NCBI GenBank assembly: GCA_025774615.1
Contig: JALGVQ010000085.1
Span: forward strand, 1 to 15,568
Direction: 5' to 3'
Source of the DNA: a bacterium
GTDB lineage: Bacteria; Blakebacterota; Blakebacteria; Blakebacterales; Blakebacteraceae
DNA length: 15,568 nt
The notes beneath the pieces were generated by a model, which was given only the letters and a program-made list of their open reading frames with translations, ran no database searches and was not told the origin of the DNA. Positions 7,101-15,203 of the stretch are shown here, piece by piece (within the stretch, counting starts at the first letter, position 1; each line of letters opens with the position of its first letter). Position numbers and translations under genes: made by a program.

Positions 7101-8555
7101 ATGCGGCGAATGGCAGCAGGTATCATGTTCGGACTCATTCTGACATCAGGTGTGAGCGCGCAGGAGCAGGTCGATCTCGAGATGTTCAGCAGGATTAGGG
7201 CTGAAGGGTATGAGCGGTCACAGGTTATGGAAATGTACAACCAGTTCGTGGACGTCTACGGACCGAGGTTGACCGGCACGAAGATCTATAAAGAGTCGGC
7301 CGAATGGACCCGCGACCGGCTCGAGGAGTGGGGTCTCGACAATCCCCGGCTCGAGACATGGGAGTTCGGCCGCGGCTGGACCCTTGAGGGATTCACCGCC
7401 GAGATGACCGCTCCACGGTTTACGCCCCTCATCGCCTATCCGACCGCGTGGAGTCCCTCCACGAAGGGGAGGATCGAGGGACGTCCGGTGATGCTGGCCG
7501 GGATGTCACTCGCCGAACTGGAAGCCCTTCGCGGTACGCTTGCCGACAGGATCGTGATGACCCGGCCGGAGGTGACCCGTTTCATCGTGACCGACCGTGA
7601 TCCTCCGGTGGATGAGCGTCCGGGCGGGTATTCAGATGACTATCTCCAGCAGGAACCGGCAAGCAGGAGGGAACTGCAGCTATTCCTGGCCAGTGAATCG
7701 ATCGGTGCCGTCGTGGAGCCGAGCCGGGGTGTGCACGGTACGGTCTTCGTCCTGGGAAGGGACCGGGGTGATGACTATCCCCCCATCATCAACATGGCCT
7801 CCGAACACTACAACATGATCGTCCGCATGCTCGACATGGGGCTCCCGGTGGAGATGGCGGTTGAGGTGAAGGCGCGGTTCGAGGAGGAGGACACCAACGG
7901 TTACAACATCCTGGCCGAGATCGAGGGGACCGATCGGGAGATCGGAGATGAGGTGGTCATGCTCGGCGCTCATCTTGACTCGTGGCACACTTCGCCGGGT
8001 GCGGGTGACAATGCCGATCATGTCGCCGTCTGTATGGAGGCGATGCGGATCCTGAAGGTGCTGGGTGTACAGCCGAGCCGGACGATACGGATCGGTATCT
8101 GGGGTGGGGAAGAGGAGGGACTCCTTGGTTCACGCGAGTGGGTGGCGCGCCATCTCAGCGGCGACGAGAACCAGGTAGCCCGGGATAAGTTCTCCGTCTA
8201 CTTCAACCTCGATCCCGGCTATGGCCCCGTCTACGGCTTCTTCCTGGAAGAGATGGAATCGGCTCGGCCGATCTTCAGCGCGGTCCTCGATCAGTTCGCT
8301 GATCTGGACGCCAATACCCTGGTCCATCAGGGAATCGGCAGCACCGACCATGTGCCGTTCCTGAGGGCTGGTGTGCCAGCCTTCGAGGCGATTCACGATT
8401 ACGTCGATTACGACGTGCGCATCCACCACACCAACATGGATACCTGGGAACGGGTGACCGAGGATGACATGAAGCAGGCCTCGGTCGTGATGGCCGCGCT
8501 CATCTATCACGCCGCCATGCGGGACGGAATGTTTCCACGAAGGCCACCCAACTGA
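7101..8555 (+). CDS. Secreted M28-family zinc metallopeptidase (aminopeptidase-like)
   Basis: 484 residues. A signal peptide (MRRMAAGIMFGLILTSGVSA, cleavage after residue 20) sends it to the periplasm or outside. An inserted PA-like region precedes the M28 catalytic domain. Metal and catalytic residues are visible in order: His291 (GAHLDSWH), bridging Asp303 (GAGDNADH), the Glu pair 337-338 (WGGEEEGLLGS), Asp371 (FNLDPGYG) and a His in RIHHTNMDTWERV (probably 443). Members remove N-terminal residues from peptides using two zinc ions. The ATG at 7101 was chosen because AAGGGAG lies eight bases upstream (7086-7092) and a signal peptide begins there. An in-frame ATG at 6930 lies before the predicted promoter and would bury the signal peptide. 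Confidence 0.9.
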   Translation: MRRMAAGIMFGLILTSGVSAQEQVDLEMFSRIRAEGYERSQVMEMYNQFVDVYGPRLTGTKIYKESAEWTRDRLEEWGLDNPRLETWEFGRGWTLEGFTAEMTAPRFTPLIAYPTAWSPSTKGRIEGRPVMLAGMSLAELEALRGTLADRIVMTRPEVTRFIVTDRDPPVDERPGGYSDDYLQQEPASRRELQLFLASESIGAVVEPSRGVHGTVFVLGRDRGDDYPPIINMASEHYNMIVRMLDMGLPVEMAVEVKARFEEEDTNGYNILAEIEGTDREIGDEVVMLGAHLDSWHTSPGAGDNADHVAVCMEAMRILKVLGVQPSRTIRIGIWGGEEEGLLGSREWVARHLSGDENQVARDKFSVYFNLDPGYGPVYGFFLEEMESARPIFSAVLDQFADLDANTLVHQGIGSTDHVPFLRAGVPAFEAIHDYVDYDVRIHHTNMDTWERVTEDDMKQASVVMAALIYHAAMRDGMFPRRPPN

Positions 8556-8599
8556 TCACCTGCCGGTAACGAGATCTGCAGTGAGAGATATATTGAACA

Positions 8600-8617
8600 G
8601 GACGGGGGTGTCCGTTT
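8600..8617 (+). terminator. Weak hairpin with short T-run after the M28 gene
   Basis: GGACG (8600-8604) and TGTCC (8609-8613) pair around a GGGG loop, the last pair being G-T, followed by GTTT. It lies between the convergent M28 and DUF5615 genes. The stem is short, so it is only a possible terminator. Confidence 0.25.
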
Positions 8618-8625
8618 CCTGATTC

Positions 8626-9075
8626 TCAGATAGTCGCACCGATCCGCTCAAGAGCACGCATGTAGCGGGGCCGGGTTTCCCGGACCCGCTGATCAGTATC
8701 CTGTCCGTCAGGCACGGGTAACCAGGCGATCCCGCCTGCTATCTGATCGAGCTCTCCATATTGGCTGGTCCACTTGAGAACAGCATCGATGAGAACTCCG
8801 GGATCTTTTTCAGGTATCGAGGGGGAAACGAGCAGGATGCCGGGGAAGGATCGATGGAAGTGAAGATAGATACGAGCCAACCGGCTGAAATCTCCAATAT
8901 CTCGGGTGACGAGTAGACGCTGGAGTTCTGTGGCTGCCTCCATGATCCTTTCATCCGGGGCTCCAGACAGGCCTGCTTCACAGATATGCAGAGCATCGAG
9001 ATTGCGTCGTCTCAGTCCTTCAGCCACTGCCAGACTGATATGTTCATCGAGGAGGAATCCGGGTCGCGGACTCAT
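8626..9075 (-). CDS. DUF5615 family PIN-like protein, probable toxin of a type II toxin-antitoxin pair
   Basis: 149 residues. The N-terminus FLLDEHISLAVAEGLRRR is the DUF5615/PIN-like signature, with Asp10-Glu11. GAPDERIMEAA and LLVTRDIGDFSRLA follow, giving Asp41 and Asp59/Asp62 as the other likely acidic metal ligands of a PIN-type nuclease pocket. By analogy with VapC-like proteins it would cleave RNA when free. That activity is inferred from the fold family only. The length is somewhat above that of minimal members because of a C-terminal extension from about residue 110. Its ATG overlaps the stop of the upstream gene by four bases (ATGA), so the two are translationally coupled. Confidence 0.8.
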   Translation of the reverse strand: MSPRPGFLLDEHISLAVAEGLRRRNLDALHICEAGLSGAPDERIMEAATELQRLLVTRDIGDFSRLARIYLHFHRSFPGILLVSPSIPEKDPGVLIDAVLKWTSQYGELDQIAGGIAWLPVPDGQDTDQRVRETRPRYMRALERIGATI

Positions 9076-9464
9076 TCGAACTTCTCACGCATGAGACGCC
9101 AGAGCCGTTCGTTCTCATTCAGGTGATGATCGATGGAATCGGGGAACAGCCGGTAGTAAACCAGTGCCTGTTCCATGCCTTCGGAGGGCAGACCACCGTA
9201 GTGCTTGCTCACGCCATCCAGGTCACCATCGTAGCCTCTCCGGGTCATGATGAATTCCCAGAGCTCCGGTCCGTCCTTCATGGCCGGACGCGGTCCATCC
9301 AGACTGTCGCGATATTCCAGAGCCGGAAGGTTGCTCCCGACCCACCATTGTTCCACCACCCGGCGCAGGCCTTCAGAGGGGCCAGCGTTGTATTTTGCGA
9401 ACTCTTCTTTGAGTTCCTCGCTCAGCCATTCCGGCAGGCGCGTCGTCAGAACGGTTGCAGACAT
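9072..9464 (-). CDS. RHH / DUF433-like antitoxin partner of the DUF5615 protein
   Basis: 130 residues. The N-terminus SATVLTTRLPEWLSEELKEE looks like a ribbon-helix-helix strand and helix. The C-terminal part, with the pattern SKHYGGLPSEGMEQALVYYR followed by FPDSIDHHLNEN, resembles the helix-turn-helix of DUF433 antitoxins. It likely binds and neutralises the downstream PIN-like protein and represses its own promoter. The start ATG at 9464 is preceded by GGGGGTGAG four bases away. A possible upstream ATG at 9497 falls next to the predicted -10 box and would be outside or at the edge of the transcript. The gene overlaps the toxin gene by four bases. The pairing rests on gene order; DNA binding is inferred. 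Confidence 0.7.
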   Translation of the reverse strand: MSATVLTTRLPEWLSEELKEEFAKYNAGPSEGLRRVVEQWWVGSNLPALEYRDSLDGPRPAMKDGPELWEFIMTRRGYDGDLDGVSKHYGGLPSEGMEQALVYYRLFPDSIDHHLNENERLWRLMREKFE

Positions 9465-9498
9465 AATGCTCACCCCCGCGATTGTGCAGTACACCATG

Positions 9499-9528
9499 AA
9501 TATACTGTATACAGCAGTTACGATGCAA
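9499..9528 (-). promoter_or_regulatory. Promoter of the toxin-antitoxin pair with internal palindromic operator candidate
   Basis: On the minus strand, TTGCAT (9528-9523) and TATATT (9504-9499) are separated by 18 bases, a good sigma-70-type promoter. Within the spacer lies the perfect ten-base palindrome CTGTATACAG (9505-9514), touching the -10 box. A repressor bound there would block RNA polymerase, which fits antitoxin autoregulation. The predicted transcript starts near 9492, leaving about 28 nt before the antitoxin ATG. Confidence 0.5.
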
Positions 9529-9565
9529 GTAACCGCTCTGGCTCAACTGGGGGCTGGTCGATATC

Positions 9566-10747
9566 TCAGAACCAGACCGTGGCCCTCGCCACAAGCGAAT
9601 AGTATCCGGGCGGGAAGGCGCCCTCGTCATCACCCATCGTGTATCCCCCGAAGATGATCAGATCGGCGTTCTGGGCGATCGAGATGTCGAGCCTCGGATT
9701 CAGCACGAATGAACCGTCCGGCGTCGCAAAGAAGTAGAGACCGCCCCTGGTGAGATCCCCGATGTCCTTGCCGAGTCCGACCAGGTACCACTGGCTCGAG
9801 ATCGGTTCTCCATATGCGAGGTATGCCAGCCAGTCATGGACGGGGTAGGGGGTGGCTGTTTCAGCCCGCTGGTTTATAAGAGTCTCAGCCATGAAATAGA
9901 GACCATTGTTCAGGGTGTAGTCGAAACCGATGGCAGCCCGGAGGAAATCATCCTCGGTCTCCATCATGTTGTAGTTCCCCTCGAACCAGAGTCCGAGTCC
10001 GAAGAGCGAACCGGTGAATTCAAGGCCCAGCGCGCGCCGCTTCTGTGTGACGGGCATCCATGTCACGGCATCGAAGGAAGTCGAATCGGTGACTGAATGA
10101 GCGGTCAGGGCGACGTCGTAACCGATCTCCGAAATATGCGTTCCCAGACGGACAGCGTACCCCGACTCGGCGATCCGGTCGCCGGGTGCGGCGATCAGTG
10201 AGAGTTGTCCCCCGATCCCCCAGCGGTAATCAAACCGCAGGGCAGTGACCCCTTCCTTCTCGTACGTGGGATCGAGCATGTTCTTCCGGTGAAAGAGATC
10301 GGTGGGGTTGAACGAGTAGGCCGAGCCCCAAGCGAGCTGTTGCTTCCCGGCCCGGAACCGGATCTTACCCTTCTCCCAGGTGAGGTAGGCGTTGTCGAGA
10401 TAGAGGCGTTCCCGGGGCAGGGTGATCTCGGCCGGAAGTCCCAGCTGGTTGAATACGGTCTGCACCGAGGGAGGCAGGAAGGGGGTGATGTTCCGGCTGA
10501 TCTCTCCGTGATAGACGATATAGTTCATGTTGCCGTTGAAACTCAGTCCACCCGGAATGCCGCTTGCGAAATCGAGCCTGAGTTTCGAGGCGTCCATGAT
10601 CAGTTCATCGGTGTCTTTCGAATAGTCCGCATTGAGAGTGTGTTCGTAGTACCCCGTGATCTGGAGCTCCTGGGCCCCGGCCGGAGCGGCAAGAAGCAGC
10701 ATTGTCAGTACTGCTGACAGAGTGGATGCGCGGGCTGTCATGGTCAT
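9566..10747 (-). CDS. Outer-membrane beta-barrel protein of the MMPL export operon
   Basis: 393 residues. A signal peptide (MTMTARASTLSAVLTMLLLA, then PAGAQ) is followed by alternating amphipathic strands and a C-terminal ATVWF. The terminal Phe is recognised by the BAM outer-membrane assembly machinery. It resembles DUF1302-type or porin-like barrels that accompany RND/MMPL exporters, and strands such as LRLDFASGIPGGLSFNGNMN and RFRAGKQQLAWG fit that group. It may offer an outer-membrane exit for the exporter's substrate. The ATG at 10747 has GGGAGG nine bases upstream (10757-10762); an in-frame TTG at 10768 is less likely. It begins 17 nt after the exporter stop, so it is the last gene of the operon. 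Specific family assignment is moderate. Confidence 0.75.
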   Translation of the reverse strand: MTMTARASTLSAVLTMLLLAAPAGAQELQITGYYEHTLNADYSKDTDELIMDASKLRLDFASGIPGGLSFNGNMNYIVYHGEISRNITPFLPPSVQTVFNQLGLPAEITLPRERLYLDNAYLTWEKGKIRFRAGKQQLAWGSAYSFNPTDLFHRKNMLDPTYEKEGVTALRFDYRWGIGGQLSLIAAPGDRIAESGYAVRLGTHISEIGYDVALTAHSVTDSTSFDAVTWMPVTQKRRALGLEFTGSLFGLGLWFEGNYNMMETEDDFLRAAIGFDYTLNNGLYFMAETLINQRAETATPYPVHDWLAYLAYGEPISSQWYLVGLGKDIGDLTRGGLYFFATPDGSFVLNPRLDISIAQNADLIIFGGYTMGDDEGAFPPGYYSLVARATVWF

Positions 10748-10764
10748 GGCTATGCTCCTCCCTT

Positions 10765-13700
10765 TCAACGGGGCGGCAGCGGCCGGGTCAGGCCCGCCTG
10801 GGTGAAGAGTGATGGATCAGGTTCCTGGGCAAAGGTCATCTCCAGGGTCTCCATGAGGGTCCTCGAGTCCTTCTGGTGACTCACCATCTCGAATCGCATG
10901 GCTACCGTCCGGCCCTCGATCTCCGTGAATTCGGTCAGGAAGAGGGTCTTCAGATGGGTGCCTTCATCGTAGTATTCGATCTTCCTTGAGAGGGCGTCTT
11001 CCACCCCCGCCCAGATGAGGATGTACTCATATGATGGCCCGCTCGGAGTGGGGGTACATTTCAGTTTTACCATGCGCTCCCCGTCCAGGTTCTCATAGCC
11101 GAGCACCTCGGCCGTGTAATCCTCCTCAAAATCCCCCGAGGCCATGTCCTCATAAGAAAAATCCGAGCCCATCGCACTCTGCTTCCGGGTGTGACCCACG
11201 AAGTGGCGGGTGGTGTCACGGCGCTTCATGTAGTACCAGATGTCATCACCGCCGTTGAGCTGCAGTATCCGGTCGCCTGCCACCCGGGCCGGTTCGGTAT
11301 AGGCCATGAGTCCCACGTCACCCTCCTCCGCCGACCAGGAGCGGATCAGGAACGACCGCTCCGCGCCGGTCGAGGTAGTGATGGTCTGGCGCATCACGGC
11401 ATAGGAATTATCTGCTGTCTCGGTGTCGGCGATCCGTGCCAGCCATTCCGCCCCGGTCTCCTGGGCTCCCGAGGTGGTCGGAAGAACCAGCAGCGCCAGC
11501 AGAGAGAGGAGGGCGGTGGTCTTTACCGCGTGGACCTTGATGTTCGTTCCACCGAAGAGACGCATAACCGCCGGCAGGAAGACCACCGAAGTGATGAAGC
11601 AGCAGCCCACGCCGATCATCAGCACGATGCCGAAGCTGGCCATGGCCACGTGGGGCATGAAGCCGAGACTGCCGAACCCGATCATGGTGGTGAGGGTCGT
11701 CAGCAGGATCGCCCGGCCGACGAACCGGAATGAGTTGTAGATCCGCATGCTGCCCTCCGAGGTGTCCTCCTGGAAACGGTGCAGGGCGTGCACCCCGTCG
11801 TCGATACCGATCCCCAGGATCACCGGTATCGCCATGAAGTTCATGTAATTGTACTTCATCCCCAGGATGTACATGATCCCGATCATCATCGCCGTACCGC
11901 CGACGAGCGGGAGCATGGCCAGCAGCCCCAGCGGTCCGCGGAAGGTGACCAGGAGCAGCACCAGGATGACGATGGCGGCCACGATCATGCCGTTCAATCC
12001 GTCCTGACCTGATTTCTCGAGGAAGTCGAGGGTCATCTGGGCAGTACCGCTGATACCGGGATCGACCTGCTCCATCTGTTCGGCGAACCGGTTCAGGGTG
12101 GTCTGGTGCCAGAGATAATCCCTGGCGGTGATATTAACCAGGTACTGCTCGCTGCCGTCGCGGGGCAGCAGGCTCCGCCGGAGCACCCCGGGCAGATCCT
12201 CCACGCCGACCCGATCGGTGCCGGTCATCCTGATCAGGTTATCGCGCATCCGGTCGAACCAGGCCTGTTCAATCGAGGTGACGAGGCCGGGTTCGACTCC
12301 TTCCCCGAGCAGTCGGGTGAGGGTGGGGAGGACCGCGTTCTCATCGGTCGTGTCAGTCTCATTGTCATACCCGGTCATCCGGTCGAGACTCTTGACAGCC
12401 CGGTCAAGACCTCCCGTGAAGGCAAGATTACTCATCAGGTCGAGGTTATCCCAGAGTCGCTCGATCTCGACGGCCAGCGCTTCTCCGGTCAGGGCTCCGC
12501 TCCGGAGAGGGAGCCGGGTGCCCTCGATTCGCTGCCGGAAGGTTTCCAGACGGGGAGTATACGATGCATACCGGTCCGCGGTGGGCAGGTAATCACTGAT
12601 GGTTGATACCTCTCCTACCATCGAGAGGTTCTTGAGCCGATCCTTCATGTCGCGTGCGGCTTCGATCGAATCGACGATGATCCAGCCACCTTCGGTCATG
12701 CTTCCGAACCGCTCGGGGATCTCCCGCTGAAGACGGACATTCTCCAGGCCCTTCGGCTCAAGGTTCAGCCAGTCGAGCTCGTATTCATTCCTGAAGCCCA
12801 TCCAGAGGGAAATACCCATTACGGTGATGAAAAGGGCGAGGAAGAGCCCCCATCGCTGCCAGCTCAGTTCCGAGACCCTGCCGATCAGTGGCCACCCCTC
12901 ACTGGCACCGGGTACCGTCACGGATCTGCCCTTCTTTTCCATCCGCCGGCTGCGGAGCACAAGCAGGGGGGGGAGGATGAGGAAGACAGCCACGAGGGTG
13001 AGGAAAAGACCAGCTCCACAGGTGAAACCGAGTTCACTGATCCCCTTCGTCTCACCGACGAGGAGGGCAAGGAAGGCCGCCGATGTGGTAAGTCCTCCGG
13101 CCAATACCCCCACACCTGTCCCGGTTATCGTATAGATCAGCGACTCGCGTACCGAGTGGCCCTGGCTCATCTCCTCGTAGAATCGGGTGATCAGGTGGAT
13201 GGCGAAGTCGATCCCGAGGCCGAGCAGGATTATCGAGAACATGATGGTGAACATATTCAGTGAACCGTACACGATCTCGAGGGCCGCCGATGTCCAGATG
13301 ATCCCCACCAGGAGCGGAGCCAGAGCCACCAGGGGCAGCACCCAGCCGCCGAAGTTCCGGGCCAGCAGCAGGTAAATCAGCACCATTGCGATCACCATCA
13401 GAACGATCGAGCTGGTGGTCATGGCGTCCATCTCATCCTTCTGCAGGGGACCGTTCCCCGAGAGCATGATCTCCACTTCGGGGAACTGCGGGCGAACCTC
13501 CTCCAGGATGTCCTGGACCTGGACGACCATATCGAGCAGGAGGCTGAATTCCATTATCGAGTACGTGGGCGTACAGATGATCAGCATCATGCCGCGATCG
13601 AGGCTCAGCGTCCATGGATCACCCACCACCATGGCATCGACTGCCTCTTCGATGGTCGCGTACTCCTCACCGGCGAGTCTGGCAGCGAGGATCTCCAATG

Positions 13701-14229
13701 ACCGTTCGATACCCTGCGTCGACCGGGCGATCGCGACCTCGTCCTCGCGCATGTTCTCTTCGCTGTCGGTGTACTCCCGCTCGAAGTCGTCGTTGATACC
13801 GCGGAGGAATCCTATCAGTGAGGGATCACCCAGCCGTTCGAGGCTACGGTCGAGGTCCTTCTCCTCGGTGAGCATCAGGGCATGGTCGAGGAAGTAGTCC
13901 ATCGGGAGGGTGCCCTGAACGTTGTAGATCAGTTCGAGTGCTTCCAGACGGGGAACCAGCACCTCGGCCGCCTCGATCATCCGGTCGCGGTCACCTTCAA
14001 GGACGACAAGGGTATTCGCTTCCCCGAACCTCTCGGTGACCTCAACGTATGATTGGACCGCCGGTGAATGCTCCGGCAGCATGTCCTGGACATTGGTCTT
14101 TGTTTCCAGTCCGCTGGCCACTATTGCTGCACCGATCGTCACGATCGAGACTATCAGCAGGATCCTACCGGGGTGCTCATCGCTGATGCGGGCGATCACT
14201 CCACCGATGTTTCTGAGCAGGTTCCTCAT
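10765..14229 (-). CDS. RND/MMPL-family exporter fused to a C-terminal LolA-like periplasmic domain
   Basis: 1154 residues. Residues 1-890 are an RND/MMPL transporter. It has TM1 (about 22-40), a periplasmic loop, a five-to-six-helix bundle with GLGIDFAIHLITRFYEE (337-353), a second loop (about 480-745), and a second bundle with GIGIDDGVHALHRFQED (806-822). Asp340 and Asp810 are the likely proton-relay residues. Residues 904-922 form an extra hydrophobic segment ending TTSGAQE, which looks like a signal peptide with a cleavage site. Residues 925-1154 match the LolA-like 'outer membrane lipoprotein-sorting' family usually made as a separate protein, with an internal YTEPARVAGDRILQL motif. The exporter would use the proton gradient to move a lipid-like substrate, and the LolA-like part could carry it through the periplasm. 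GGGAGGA lies eight bases before the ATG, and the start overlaps the TetR stop by four bases (ATGA). Confidence 0.88.
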   Translation of the reverse strand: MRNLLRNIGGVIARISDEHPGRILLIVSIVTIGAAIVASGLETKTNVQDMLPEHSPAVQSYVEVTERFGEANTLVVLEGDRDRMIEAAEVLVPRLEALELIYNVQGTLPMDYFLDHALMLTEEKDLDRSLERLGDPSLIGFLRGINDDFEREYTDSEENMREDEVAIARSTQGIERSLEILAARLAGEEYATIEEAVDAMVVGDPWTLSLDRGMMLIICTPTYSIMEFSLLLDMVVQVQDILEEVRPQFPEVEIMLSGNGPLQKDEMDAMTTSSIVLMVIAMVLIYLLLARNFGGWVLPLVALAPLLVGIIWTSAALEIVYGSLNMFTIMFSIILLGLGIDFAIHLITRFYEEMSQGHSVRESLIYTITGTGVGVLAGGLTTSAAFLALLVGETKGISELGFTCGAGLFLTLVAVFLILPPLLVLRSRRMEKKGRSVTVPGASEGWPLIGRVSELSWQRWGLFLALFITVMGISLWMGFRNEYELDWLNLEPKGLENVRLQREIPERFGSMTEGGWIIVDSIEAARDMKDRLKNLSMVGEVSTISDYLPTADRYASYTPRLETFRQRIEGTRLPLRSGALTGEALAVEIERLWDNLDLMSNLAFTGGLDRAVKSLDRMTGYDNETDTTDENAVLPTLTRLLGEGVEPGLVTSIEQAWFDRMRDNLIRMTGTDRVGVEDLPGVLRRSLLPRDGSEQYLVNITARDYLWHQTTLNRFAEQMEQVDPGISGTAQMTLDFLEKSGQDGLNGMIVAAIVILVLLLVTFRGPLGLLAMLPLVGGTAMMIGIMYILGMKYNYMNFMAIPVILGIGIDDGVHALHRFQEDTSEGSMRIYNSFRFVGRAILLTTLTTMIGFGSLGFMPHVAMASFGIVLMIGVGCCFITSVVFLPAVMRLFGGTNIKVHAVKTTALLSLLALLVLPTTSGAQETGAEWLARIADTETADNSYAVMRQTITTSTGAERSFLIRSWSAEEGDVGLMAYTEPARVAGDRILQLNGGDDIWYYMKRRDTTRHFVGHTRKQSAMGSDFSYEDMASGDFEEDYTAEVLGYENLDGERMVKLKCTPTPSGPSYEYILIWAGVEDALSRKIEYYDEGTHLKTLFLTEFTEIEGRTVAMRFEMVSHQKDSRTLMETLEMTFAQEPDPSLFTQAGLTRPLPPR

Positions 14230-14888
14230 GATGTCATTCCTCCCGACTCCCTGGTGCTGTCAGCTGAACCGGGCTGTTCCAGCGCCTGCTGTGTGAAGTC
14301 GATATACGTTTTGGCAAAAGCCTCGAATTCCGTTTTCTCCATCTCTTCCCAGTGGTTGCTCAGCCATTCGTCATGGACGTGGTCGAGTGCCATGAACAGG
14401 TTGATGAGCAGATCCTCCGGCAGGTCATTGCGGATGACACCCAGTTCGAGTCCCCGTCTGACGAACCCCCCGACCCAGGCGATGGCATCGGAGAAGACCT
14501 TGCCGAGCGGACCACTGGTCCGGATCTCCTCGGGCAGGTGCCAGACCGCCTTGCTGAGTCCAAGCATCCACGGCTGGACTTCGATGAGGTCGAAGGGGTG
14601 GAGGTAAAGAGCATGGAGCTTCTCCCAGAAATTCCCAGCGGTGATTTCATCAACATTCGCAACCGGCTCATCAAGGAAGTCCATCCAGTAGTGCCGGATC
14701 ACCGTCGCGATCAGGTCGGCCTTGTCCTCGAAGTAGTAGTAGACGGCGCCCTTGCTGATATCGGCCCGCTCGAGGATCCGACTCATGACTGCTTTTTCAT
14801 AACCGTTGTCGGCGAATTCCCTGGCAGCGGCCTCGAGGATCTGCTCCTTCTTCTCCTCAGGCATCTTCTCAAATCGTGGTAACGGCAT
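14226..14888 (-). CDS. TetR/AcrR family transcriptional regulator of the export operon
   Basis: 220 residues. The N-terminal DNA-binding domain reads EQILEAAAREFADNGYEKAV, then MSRILERADISKGAVYYYFEDKADL, a textbook TetR helix-turn-helix (about 30-60). The rest is the all-helical ligand-binding and dimerisation domain. It likely represses its own operon and releases DNA on binding a hydrophobic ligand. I chose the ATG at 14888 because GGAG lies nine bases upstream. An ATG nine bases earlier sits directly on that site, and a far-upstream ATG at 15017 lies at the -35 box. It is the first gene of the operon, and its stop overlaps the exporter start. Confidence 0.9.
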   Translation of the reverse strand: MPLPRFEKMPEEKKEQILEAAAREFADNGYEKAVMSRILERADISKGAVYYYFEDKADLIATVIRHYWMDFLDEPVANVDEITAGNFWEKLHALYLHPFDLIEVQPWMLGLSKAVWHLPEEIRTSGPLGKVFSDAIAWVGGFVRRGLELGVIRNDLPEDLLINLFMALDHVHDEWLSNHWEEMEKTEFEAFAKTYIDFTQQALEQPGSADSTRESGGMTS

Positions 14889-14958
14889 CCGAATCATCTC
14901 CGTAACTCGTTGCTGGTCAACGGTCCGGCGTTCGACCTGTCGGTATATACGGTCGTTC

Positions 14959-14985
14959 AAACCAATTGTTTCGACCGGTTGGTTT
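14959..14985. promoter_or_regulatory. Candidate TetR operator (inverted repeat AAACCAA-n13-TTGGTTT)
   Basis: AAACCAA (14959-14965) and TTGGTTT (14979-14985) are perfect inverted arms separated by 13 bases. The right half extends to ACCGGTTGGTTT, a shape common among TetR-family operators. The site lies just downstream of the predicted -10 box of the regulator's own promoter, covering the start of transcription, so binding would repress the operon. Confidence 0.55.
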
Positions 14986-14987
14986 AA

Positions 14988-15017
14988 AATATTGCAGAAA
15001 CAGAACGGCAGTGTCAA
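14988..15017 (-). promoter_or_regulatory. Predicted promoter of the TetR-MMPL-barrel operon
   Basis: On the minus strand, a perfect TTGACA -35 box (15017-15012) and AATATT (14993-14988) are 18 bases apart. The start would fall near 14981, inside the inverted repeat and about 90 nt before the TetR ATG. The -10 match is four of six. Confidence 0.5.
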
Positions 15018-15203
15018 CAGGAGATAGAAGGGGACATAATTGCCACTTCAAGGGGGAAGGATCCCATAACGAATTGTCTGAGATACACGATTCGGCGAAT
15101 ATCGGGTGTAACTTTGATCGCCGGACATCCGTGTGTAGAGGAAAGTGTTATCTGCTTAAAGGTGCAATCTTCTTATCTACAAACGCCCGACTGGAGGTCG
15201 ATC

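Larger units (their letters stand above)
14889..15203. other. Divergent intergenic region between TetR and the lipoprotein hydrolase
   Basis: About 315 bases without a supported gene. The TetR side holds the promoter and inverted repeat described separately. The half nearest the hydrolase (about 15020-15190) must contain that gene's promoter, but I see no convincing box pair. Small open frames here have no ribosome binding site or recognisable protein. Confidence 0.6.

Noticed and set aside
10205-10717. Open frames on the plus strand opposite the barrel and exporter genes
   Set aside because: They are antisense to well-supported genes and show no ribosome site or conserved motif.
14889-15017. 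Longer TetR form starting at the ATG at 15017
   Set aside because: That ATG overlaps the predicted -35 box, and the extra 43 residues do not look like a TetR N-terminus.
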